A stretch of DNA of 64,000 bases, taken from Trichoderma breve (Eukaryota; Ascomycota; Sordariomycetes; Hypocreales; Hypocreaceae). The stretch is from positions 1,922,001 through 1,986,000 of the forward strand of contig NC_079237.1 of NCBI RefSeq assembly GCF_028502605.1, in the 5' to 3' direction. The translations under genes and the position numbers were made by a program. This document shows positions 35,679 through 45,192 of the stretch, piece by piece (the first letter of the stretch is position 1; each line of letters begins with the position of its first letter). The notes below the pieces were generated by a model that had not been told where the DNA came from, did not search any database, and saw nothing but the letters and a program-made list of their open reading frames with translations.

Positions 35679-36534
35679 TTGGGCGCGGATTTCGCGCTGG
35701 GTTGTCAATTCACACTAGGGGAGGAGGAAAACCAAAAGGGAACTACATTCGGAACTGATTTTGCTTCACACTGAGGAAACTTGTACACAAAGGATACGGC
35801 TGGGAGAGGTTTAGATTTTCCAGAGGCGTCGAGGCGTTTGACTGAGAGCCCGCATCAGCGCTCCGTAATGACTACACTGTGATTAATTAACTGCAAATCC
35901 TGAAAAGCTGCTCCAGCCGTGATCGTGAACAAATCAAACTACAAAACAACAACAAAGGAGTGGTCGCCTGTGTGTTGGTTAGGTGCTGATTTGGCCGCAA
36001 TATTTCGGATATTGATGGTCGGATTACACGCGCCGATCTGGCATAACGCACGAGTACGAATACGAAGCTGCATTCGGAGGGAAGCCTCTCCACCAAAACA
36101 TGAACGACCTCATCCGGATCGCCGTGATCCGGCCGAGCGGTGAGGTGCGGCAGAACGAGCGCGCGAGTCCTCGGGTGCCGAGAATGACAATCCAATAAGT
36201 TGTAAGGCAATTGGAATTCTTTATTAATAGAGCAGATCGAATTGGCTTCAGAGGAATTAGCTGCTTGCCGTGACATCTTTGCGCAGTTCGGAAGAAAACT
36301 GGGCGATTCATCGGCGTTTCGTTGAAGTTGTTTTATTGCCGGGTGTTGTGCTTACTTGGCTAAATTTTGGCCCAATTCCCAAAGTGGTTCGTTTCCGATA
36401 ACTCGCCCTTCCTTTCAATTCCCCTAAAGCTTTTGTTTTCCTTTTTTTTTTCTTTTTTAGAATTAATCCGTGTAATATATACTAATTCTCTTTTTTTTTT
36501 CTTTTTCAGGTTCTTATAGAAGAGAAGCAAGCCA
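35679..36534 (+). promoter_or_regulatory. IES1 3' end and ERG2 promoter with likely leader intron
   Basis: No gene is recognised. Just before the ERG2 start there is ACTAATTC followed by a long T/C tract and CAG at 36507-36509, an excellent branch point and acceptor. This suggests an intron in the ERG2 5' leader; the donor is not clear. Another T/C tract lies at about 36441-36459. Confidence 0.5.
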
Positions 36535-37279
36535 ATGCCTCGCAACGAACCCTCCCCGCCCGGCATCAGCCGCCTGCTGGCCATCCTGGGCCTTTTGACG
36601 GCGCTGCTAGCATCCGTGGTGTACGTGCTCGACCAGGACCTGGAGCGGTTCTACGTCTTCGATACGGATCACCTGCACGATCTTGCGCAGCGGGGAGTCG
36701 CCGAGCATGGCAACAACACGCGGGGCATCGTCAAGTACATCGTGGACGAGCTGAATGAGAAAGTGCCGGGATACGTCAACCTGGAGGAGGACTGGGTGTT
36801 TAACAATGCTGGCGGGGCCATGGGAGCCATGTATATCATCCACGCCAGCGTGACTGAGTATCTCATCATCTTTGGTGAGTAAAAAAAACAAACAACAAAA
36901 CAAAAAGAAGAAGAGAAAGACAGCTAATAGATAACTCTCAGGCACGGCCATCGGCACAGAGGGCCACACCGGCCGCCACACGGCCGACGACTACTTCCAC
37001 ATCCTGTCCGGCACGCAGGTCGCCTACGTCCCCGGCGAGTACGAGCCCGAGGTGTATCCCGCCGGCAGCGTGCACCACCTGCGCCGCGGCGACGCCAAGC
37101 AGTACAAGATGCCCGAGGGCTGCTTCGCGCTCGAGTACGCCCGCGGCTGGATCCCGCCCATGCTCTTCTTCGGCTTTGCAGATGGCCTGAGCAGCACGCT
37201 CGACTTCCCGACGCTGTGGAAGACGACGTACATTACTGGCCAGCAGATGATTGGGAACTTGCTCAAGGGGAAGCTGTGA
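36535..37279 (+). CDS. erg2: C-8 sterol isomerase (ERG2)
   Basis: Moves the sterol double bond from C8 to C7 (fecosterol to episterol) in ergosterol synthesis at the ER membrane; the target of morpholine fungicides and homologue of the sigma-1 receptor. Two exons join in frame, 36535-36874 and 36942-37279, giving 225 residues, the family size. An N-terminal membrane segment (about 11-31, [21 protein letters not shown]) precedes the luminal-type fold. Family marks are [79 protein letters not shown] and [18 protein letters not shown]. The glutamate of [14 protein letters not shown] region and the acidic residue of the EYARGWIP block correspond to conserved sites. The intron between them is A-rich. 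Identity is firm. Confidence 0.96.
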
Positions 37280-38270
37280 GGCTAGTTATGTTGTGTGTCT
37301 GTGTAGGCGTAGGTGAAATGGGAGTTTATGATAGAACTTCGGCTTGGAAACAAAAAGGAGCAAGGCAAACTATATGGGAAACATTATGGGATATGAATGT
37401 TATAGAAAAGCGGGAAACAGTGGTTTCGGGACATATACCTCGTAATTACAAGGTACTGTATATGTACCAAGCACATATATGTACGGATACATGATGAATA
37501 CAAACCACAAATTACGACCAAGAACAACTTTCGTCTACCTGTTGTGTTACTTGAAATCCTCTGTACCACCCCAGACAGCCAGCCAATAAGATAGGGATAA
37601 GAAAAAAAATCATCAAGCTTTCCCCCTTGCTGCCCCTATCCTCTGTTGCGTGAATCTAGCACCAGCAAAAAGCCTCTCGACAGAAGTCACCCATTCACGC
37701 TCTAGTGAAACAAGACGCATGGCGGCAGTTAAAGTGCATATAGCAAGTTCGTATAAACTATATACTGCTGTGAAGAGGAGAGAAAAAATGGTCCGCTCCC
37801 AACAGTAACCCCCCTTTATTCACCGAGTTCCAAGACCGCGCGCCTTCGTCAGATTTGTTTTATATTTTTTAGTTCTCCGCCCTGCCAACCAACGCCACGC
37901 CAATGTGCAGTTGTGCTAAGAGGAGGAAAAATAGTCACCCATGTTGAAACTCCCATCGTCCATTGTCCAAGCGCTTTTTTTCTCTTATGAGTTGTGTGGA
38001 ATATCGGTGTCGTTCGTAAAAGCTACCCATTATCAAGCAGTAGAGAGAGACCTACGCCTTTGGGGGGGCAAAAAAGAGAAATTGAAGAAAACCCGGGGAA
38101 ATGGCAACCAAAAGAAAAATAAGAGAGAAGTAATGAAACAGTGCTCCAGATACACCATTCGACTCAAGCCGTGGCTCGAATTCCATGTCGATGTAAACGC
38201 CAAGGCTTGCAAAATACAATCATCGCCCATCCAATGACGACGGACGCAACTTGCACAAGAAACAGCTTCT
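37280..38270. other. Intergenic region between convergent genes
   Basis: The 3' sides of ERG2 (plus) and the NMR1 gene (minus). AT-rich with short A and T tracts; no gene is seen. Confidence 0.55.
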
Positions 38271-39647
38271 CTAAGCAAGCCAGCTTTCTTCAGCTCGCTT
38301 CAGGCCACGCATGACAAGCCCATCTTCGTCGTCATCGTCGGACGACTCGTCCTCTACATCATCCTGGATTCTCATATTTTCCACAGAAGTCGTTGTGGCC
38401 TGCATCCGGGCCTCATGGCCGTCATCCTCCTCGTCAAACATCCACGTCAAGCCATTGGCTTCTTCTTCCAGTGGGAACATTTCTCTGGCATACTCTTCTA
38501 GCCCTCGAGGGCCCTCCCACAACTCAAGCGCTTCCCGCGGGCAGCTGGCTTCCAGCTTTGGGTCACCAAAGTAGGGGGGCTGCTTCGCGGGGTCCTTCTC
38601 GTTGGGATCAAAAAGCTTCTCCAGAGCCTCCAGCTGTTGTCGATATCCTGTAGGAATGCGAACTTTGATATCGATAGGTCCTCTTATATAGCGGACAGGG
38701 CGGCCGACTCCGCGGGCAAAGAGCTTGCAAGCTTCCACCGGAGTCAAGTATTCGTACGCCAAGGCGATGCGCTCCCCTTGCCACTTGGATACGCCGTCCT
38801 TGAAAAGTTGTATAATGGCAGGCCCAACGTCATGTTCAGCATCCAACCAAGGGAGCTTGGCGTCTTCGTGGAACGGAGCCTGCCATGTGAAAGAGCCATC
38901 CGGCTGCAGCTCCATGCAGAACAATGGGTAAAGCAGCGAGGTGAAATTGTTATTGTAGATGCCGGTGTAGACAAAGGTGGCAGGCAGACCCAGCTCCCTC
39001 ACATATTCTTCAACCTTGTGCTTGGCGGCCCATAGAGGCAACGACGGCCACCCGGTGTGGTATACTGCGTGGTCGGGCATGGAAGAGTAGATGTAGTGTT
39101 GGATGTTTGCCTTTTTCGCCGCATCGGCCAGAGCCTTGCCGATCTGCAGTTCATCTCCGTAAAAAGTAGTGTTGATGAAGGCGAGCTGTGCGCCGCGGAA
39201 AAGATTGTCGATCAAATCGTGGTTGACGCCGACGCCGGGCATGGGGCCGTTCTGAGTTACATCTTTGTTCTCCTTGGTAGGCTGGTGTCTTGTATAGAGC
39301 TCGCCAACAATGATAGTGACGTTGGGGTTGGTGGACACTTCGGTAGCGACAACTCCTTCGAGATTCCGCAGCTGTGCACGAACATGGTAACCAACGGCCG
39401 TAGCCACGCGGATCAGCGACGCAGCTTGGCGGCCGCTAGCGTTTATAACGGCAATGGTCTTTGGCGTCGACATGAATCTCTTGGTAGGGCGGAAGGTCAA
39501 GGAATTGTTCCTCGAGTTGGCCAGAGGGGAAGACTCCGAGTAGGAGGATCGCGAATGCTTATGTTGCTTGTGGAAGCCGTTTGTCTGGTCGGTCGCGATA
39601 TGGATGGGAAGGGCGCCCGTAACGGACCCGTTGAGTTGTGCCGGCAT
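38271..39647 (-). CDS. nmr1: Nitrogen metabolite repression regulator NMR1/NmrA
   Basis: NmrA-family protein that binds the GATA activator (NIT2/AreA) and blocks it when preferred nitrogen is present; it has a Rossmann fold that binds NAD(P) but no dehydrogenase activity. Single exon of 458 residues; Neurospora NMR has 488. After a Ser-rich start, residues about 62-80 give the dinucleotide site KTIAVINASGRQAASLIRVA, in which NASGRQA takes the place of the dehydrogenase GxxGxxG. Other family blocks are YHVRAQLRNLEGVVATE, LFRGAQLAFINTTFYGDE, QHYIYSSMPDHAVYHTGW, and PATFVYTGIYNNNFTSLLYPLF. The end is a strongly acidic EDESSDDDDEDG stretch. The start ATG at 39647 is clear. It lacks the catalytic YxxxK of short-chain dehydrogenases, as NmrA does. 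A 5.5-kb gene-free region lies upstream. Confidence 0.93.
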   Translation of the reverse strand: MPAQLNGSVTGALPIHIATDQTNGFHKQHKHSRSSYSESSPLANSRNNSLTFRPTKRFMSTPKTIAVINASGRQAASLIRVATAVGYHVRAQLRNLEGVVATEVSTNPNVTIIVGELYTRHQPTKENKDVTQNGPMPGVGVNHDLIDNLFRGAQLAFINTTFYGDELQIGKALADAAKKANIQHYIYSSMPDHAVYHTGWPSLPLWAAKHKVEEYVRELGLPATFVYTGIYNNNFTSLLYPLFCMELQPDGSFTWQAPFHEDAKLPWLDAEHDVGPAIIQLFKDGVSKWQGERIALAYEYLTPVEACKLFARGVGRPVRYIRGPIDIKVRIPTGYRQQLEALEKLFDPNEKDPAKQPPYFGDPKLEASCPREALELWEGPRGLEEYAREMFPLEEEANGLTWMFDEEDDGHEARMQATTTSVENMRIQDDVEDESSDDDDEDGLVMRGLKRAEESWLA

Positions 39648-40400
39648 GGCTCCGTTTGGCTTGTTGGTGGGATCTGAGGCCGAAGCCGACTGGATGAAAT
39701 TGGTCGCCGAGACAGGAAGTTGATTTGCTCCGACGCAGGCTGTGTATTTATTCGACAGGCAAGGCCACCGTTATCCGGACGTGCCAGCCCGCCTGTGAAA
39801 CAGAGGCAGATGGCCTAGGAAGCGGATTTGATGGTGGGGGATCAAAAGAAAAAAAGAGGTAGCAGTAGGGCTTGTCTCTCAGCTCATGGATCGAAAACGA
39901 GTAGTCAGTACGTAAGAGCGAGGTATGACAGTGGATCGTGGGCCGTGGGTCGTGGGCCGTTTGAACGGGCGAGCGTGGGAGGACAAGCAGCGAGCACGGT
40001 ATTACTTGTACTAGAAAGATCCAATGCCAGCGGCTGGACGCGGCGCACAGCAAAAGTGGTGATGATGTATGTAGGATCCCACGAGGGCAGCTCGGCGAGT
40101 CTCAGTGCAGAACTTGTCGGGTCTGGTCTAGGCCGGTGGCACAAACACGACACAGGCCCGGGGGACAAGCAGCGGATGGATATTCGAGAGCGGTGGGCGA
40201 ATGAGTAAGAAGAGGCGGAAATGGGATGGAGTTGAATACAATTGGTCGCCAGGGGCCGAGGGGACCGCAGCCGGGATTGCCTGTGATATAACGAGACGAG
40301 ACAAAAGGGGGCCGAGACGCTGTCGCAAGGAGCATTCATTCGCCGTGTAAAAGACCAGACAGACCACAGGCGGCGAGGCGAGGCGACGGGATACGGCCTC

Positions 40401-40418
40401 TGGATATACTGGATATAC
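40401..40418. repeat. Tandem nonamer TGGATATAC (two copies)
   Basis: Two exact adjacent copies followed by TG, in the nmr1 upstream region. Confidence 0.8.
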
Positions 40419-41378
40419 TGTACCGTAGAGGGGTCAAGTCTCTTTTTTTTTCCCGATAAGAACAACGGCTGTGGTCGATTTAGCTCGCGCGAATTGGGAG
40501 ACTAGCTTCGAAGAGACGGAAAGATTGGGGTTAGTTGGAGTGGCCTCGCCACGCCTTGGCGTGTGAGGACTCTGGCAATTTCTTACTTAAATGGCGGCCG
40601 CGCGCTGAAACCAGTCAGATGGCTGGCTGCTGCTGGGTGCAGGGCGATAAGGGATGAGGAGGGGGGGTGGTTGTGTTGGGATAGGTAACTAAAGTAGATT
40701 CAAGATGGAGGGGGGGAATGAATCTTGCTTGAATGCAGTCTGTCAGTCTGTCTGTAATCAGGCAAATAAGGCGAACGAATAGTCAAGTCGACTCTCGGTA
40801 TAGAATTCCGCATGTACTAAGCAGAAATATGCGTCATACTACAAATAAATATCCCTGGATGGGCAATTATTACTCGAATACTCATACTAATACATATCAC
40901 TGATACCATCTACAATCCCGAGTGAAGTCAACGGCGATGCAGAATGACGGCACACCCTTGCCTCGCCCAGAGCAGCAGGAGCGAAGGTCGGAGGCGACGG
41001 GTACAGGCACAGGTACAGATACAGGCACTGTACCTACAGGGTACAGGTGCAAGTACCGCTTGGACCCCAAGATGAGAGACTTGCAGCGGTAGTACCAGGT
41101 ACGAGAACTTTTGCACGGCGCACTTGTACCGACTCCGTGTAAAGGCAAGTGTCAAAGCCTCACCTGCAAGGTCCTCGATACGGCCATGTGCTGCAAAAGC
41201 TTGGGTTAGGGGTACCTGGTAGTACTTTGGTCTGGACTCTACTGAACGCAACTGAAAGGTGCCGCTAGGTACTGCCTGTGAAAATTTGGGGGAAAGAGCG
41301 AGCCCTAATCTCAGTGCATAGCATTCCCCATGGATGGTTAACGACGGCAAGAACAGAACAGAAAAGATGAAGTGAAAG

Positions 41379-41397
41379 AAAAAAAAAAAAAAAAAAA
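41379..41397. repeat. Homopolymer of 19 A
   Basis: Uninterrupted A run on the plus strand inside the gene-free region; a second, shorter A run follows at about 41401-41408. Confidence 0.85.
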
Positions 41398-41465
41398 GTC
41401 GAAAAAAAAGTCGGAGCCCCCCGGCCGCTATCATCGACAGGAACGGAGCAACATGTAAGACTGTT

Positions 41466-41480
41466 AGGTACCCGGTACCT
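41466..41480. repeat. Perfect palindrome AGGTACC-C-GGTACCT
   Basis: Two heptamer arms around one central C; part of the intergenic GGTACC family. Confidence 0.8.
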
Positions 41481-43845
41481 CTACCACCACCTCTTTTTTT
41501 GAGTTGGCTAGCCCGATCTCCGTCATCATGGATCCCTGTATGGAGTACCTTGCACAAACGGGCAACATCTGATTAGATTCGTGCAAGTCGAGACAACTGC
41601 TACGTAACATGGTACCTGTATGAGTGCTAGGCCTGTGTAAACTTTTGGCCAGTCAGACGCGCCGATAGGGCCCGCGACTGGCCTGATTTGCTCCAAAATC
41701 TTCCAAGCAAAAGTCGATCCATTCACGTGCGGATGACCTGACCGGAACAAGGCAAGGCTAGCAACGGGTTTCTGCTCGAGTTGTCGATGCCTTTCCGTTC
41801 GCATCAGATCAGAGAAATCCCATCCCATGCACGATGCGTGTCCAATCGGGCCAAAGGTGCGTTGAACCATTGATGCTGTGTTCCCTCACCACTTTACTTG
41901 AAGATAGTCTGGGGCCAGCCAATCGGGCGGCGTCGCTAAAGGAAGTCGCCTCTGGGATTTTCTTGTTTTGCGCCTTGGCTCCATGCAACTCCGCGGATGA
42001 GGCGCAAGGGCTTGCTGGACATTGCCGTTTATCTGGTATTACTACATGCCATTAGATAGTGCTGCCAGTACCACCAATGGCATGCACAAGCGCTAAAGAC
42101 AGAAGAGGAACACAACCAAATGCTACACAAGATCAGAGCTAACGTGTGTAGGGAGCACAGGTACCATCTACTGTACGGAGTGCCAGGGCCTATCATCGTA
42201 CACTGTGGCATCGGAAGAAAGGCGCACAAGGTCAGCAGACGACGTCGACAAAGGCACAGGACGGCTAGCGGTCTCTCCGAATGCCATCATACTCCATCTG
42301 CATGTGTACGAGTACCTCTGGTCTACCTGGGGGCTAACAGGTGAGGTCCAGTATTATGTATTACAAGTTGCATGACCTGCCCTTACCGAACACCACGACT
42401 CCATACAGACATGCCGCATCAGCCTAATGATACTGCCGTTCTGAACAACGTGTGTCAGTTATGGACATGTCCAAAGTCCCTACATGCAATGCTAAAGCTA
42501 TGGAGCACAGTTTCCAGCGCCGGGGCTACCCAGAATGGCTGACCCGGCCTGTCACGCGCTCCTCACTTACGGACCAAAGCCGTAGCACATGGGGCTCGGT
42601 ACTCCGTGCAGCGGCTCTCGATGCAGTACGGTGCACGCTGCCTAATTCGCGGCAGCTTACAGTACGAGTATATACATTGTCGACGCCGGATAGTGCTGAG
42701 ACAATACTGGAGTTGGATTGCGGCATCGGACCAAAAGTTTGTCCCCAAGTACGAAGCATGAGTACCGCGCCCAAGAACTTGAAGGGCATGTGCCGTTCGG
42801 TGTAGGTACTTTTGAAGTATCCAATACAAAAATATTTTGGATTTGCGGCTCCGAGATAACCAAAGGCTATCTGAGGTATCTTATCGGGCCATTGGCTCTA
42901 AGAAGGAATGGGGTAGGATCTTCAACTTGACTCGACTCATGCCGCAGGATCCATGAGCAAAAAGACCCTTTGGAAGTATGAGAGAAGAGAAAGAGAAGGA
43001 AGAAAAAATTTCTTCTCGGCTGCCACAGTGCTACTCCCCCTTCGTATTCCCCATACAAAACCTCACTAAGAAATACGACCGCTAGGTAACAGTCTCCCGC
43101 GTTGCCGGCGTTCGGCCTATTTGCATTAGCTCTCGTTAATTCTTCCCACGTTTCCACGCTCCAGGTTCAACGAGGTTCAACCCCAGGGCCAAGAGCGGAT
43201 ACACGCAGAGAGACCAGAGCCCCTGCAGCGGCAAAGGAGAGGTTGAGATTAGGTAAATTTTTGCCCCGGTTCTCCAGTCAGATGATTTCGTTAACCTCAT
43301 TCCATTGCTCATATCCTCAATTGCTTCAAGATCGCCTTGATATTGTTGGTCCATGTCACGAAATTTTTTCTCTTGCTGCCGGCCTGGACCGTCATCGATC
43401 GATCCAGAGCTCGAGTCACCAGACCTGTGATGATTTTTTCTTAGTAATTTTTCAAATTTCTGTCTACAGGGCCACGTTCTCCTTGCCTTGCCTTGCCTCC
43501 CACTCACTCCCTTCTAGCAACTACGAGTAATCTCTCTGAACCCTCAAGGTGCTACAGCTCCGTAATGTGATGGTTCCATCAATGGCTTGAGCTTGTCGAC
43601 GTATACCTGGATTCGTACTAGGCCTAGCAGTTCTGGGTGTAACGGTTTATGCAGCCAATCCCCTGCGATAGCTTTCCCTCTGCATTCACACCTTGCCTTC
43701 TCATTCGTCACTCGCTGTGGCCTGTAGTGTAGCTCGTTGAGAGATCCTGCGTTCCGACACGCCGCACGCCGCACGACGCCGTTGATGCGGCTTCCCCATG
43801 CTATTACACCAACCGGCTTCCCGCCACTATCGCGACTTTGCCTTC

Positions 43846-43866
43846 TTTTCTTTCTTTCTTTCTTTT
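43846..43866. repeat. TTTC tetranucleotide microsatellite
   Basis: About five TTTC units on the plus strand. Confidence 0.75.
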
Positions 43867-45192
43867 TCCATTTTAGCGCCCCCTGTGACTGCGCCCTACG
43901 AGCGGGTGAGAAAAGCTGGTGACAGGGTTGTGACTTCACCGGCTGCAGACAATGCCCGTAAACCCCAAAGAACCGCTCATCTAGCCGACGGTCAACCTCC
44001 TACGTGATACTATTTCCTCGTCTCAACCCCCCGCTCATGCAGGCCATTATGAATAGCATTGCCCCCAATTATTGGCTAGCTCATTTTCCTTGTCCTCGTG
44101 AGCTTCGTTGGCGCCGGATCGCGCAGAGACAGCAAACACTTTCTAGGGGGTACAGGACACGGTAAGCCCTTCAGCTCCTCCGCAAAACTCACGGAATGCG
44201 ACAAAGGCGCACAACCTCGCCCGATCCATCAAGCTCAAGCGAGCGTCTCAAAACGCGGAGGAGGGACACTTTGTACTGCAGTACTTGTGCTTACACGAAC
44301 GAGGAGAAACGAGGGGTGTGTTGCCGCAAACTCGGCCTATATCATGCATTAGCTCGCGTGCCCTTTTCCAAATTTCTTATTGCATTTCGGTCCCTATCGC
44401 GGTGAAATTATTGCCTGTACAGTAAAGTAGCAATACTCCGTGCGAGATGGACTGCCGTCCGTCACCCCGCGCGCACTTTGTCGACTCTTTTTGATCCCGG
44501 GAGAGCCCAACATGGCACAGGGCCCCCTGCGACGAGCCGAATACCGAAGGGCTTTTGGAATGATCAGTGCTTTTTTTCTGTTGTTCGTTGCGTCACTCTC
44601 TCGTTCCTTATCGAAGTTGAGCGGCTTTTGAAGCCAATTTCTTCTTTAAAAAACCTCAAACTGGCTCATCCCAAGCCACTCTTCCCCCAATCCATCCGGC
44701 TTTCCCTTCTTGGTCCAATGGCACGGTGCTATCAACGGTTATTTGAAAAAAGCCCTCCAACTCTTATTGGCGTAGCATCCCAGGTGGCATTTCCCGGTTT
44801 GTACCATCATAATGGATGGCCAACCTGTGGGGAAATCGGCACATTCATCTGCATATTTGGCCGCATGAGTTGTAATTTCAATTCTTCCTCCAAGGTTCCT
44901 GCTAGTCAAACTACAATCTATATTGAGACGCGGTTGCGAGCATCAAGTTCGTTTTGATGAGACATGCTACGACGAGTGTTGTACTGGTTCGTTATGATGC
45001 AACATGTGACCCTGGTTGGACTTGGCGTGGAGAGGGCGTCAAGTTAATTGTCGCTGTATTATGACTCTTTGCAATCAACACAAACACCCCTGTTGGAAAA
45101 CAGAAACGTAACAAGCAGGCGCGTTGGCTGATCATAGTGTTTTAATGTATCATTACTCGTATTTCTCTTATCTCTCTGCAAAGTGCTCAAAC

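Larger units (their letters stand above)
39648..45192. other. Gene-free region of 5.5 kb upstream of nmr1
   Basis: No protein or RNA gene is recognised. The right end (45192) is the 3' side of the transcription-factor gene; the left end must hold the nmr1 promoter and leader. Features seen include a tandem nonamer at 40401-40418, an ACAGGTAC-type low-complexity patch at about 40995-41055, a run of 19 A at 41379-41397, a 15-nt palindrome at 41466-41480 and a TTTC microsatellite at about 43846-43866. Open frames of up to 209 codons (40928-41557, minus) contain homopolymer-coded Phe runs and look like no known protein. GATA motifs occur at 40455, 40646 and 40680. Confidence 0.55.

Noticed and set aside
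39057..39677. Plus-strand frame of 206 codons opposite nmr1
   Set aside because: Antisense of the NmrA coding sequence, which has clear family motifs.
40995..41055. ACAGGTAC-rich stretch as a possible CRISPR-like array or telomere repeat
   Set aside because: Units are irregular and short with no spacers of equal size, and it does not match TTAGGG; it is simple low complexity.
40928..41557. Minus-strand frame of 209 codons in the gene-free region
   Set aside because: Runs through the A19 tract (a Phe run) and ACAGGTAC repeats; no domain and non-ATG start options.
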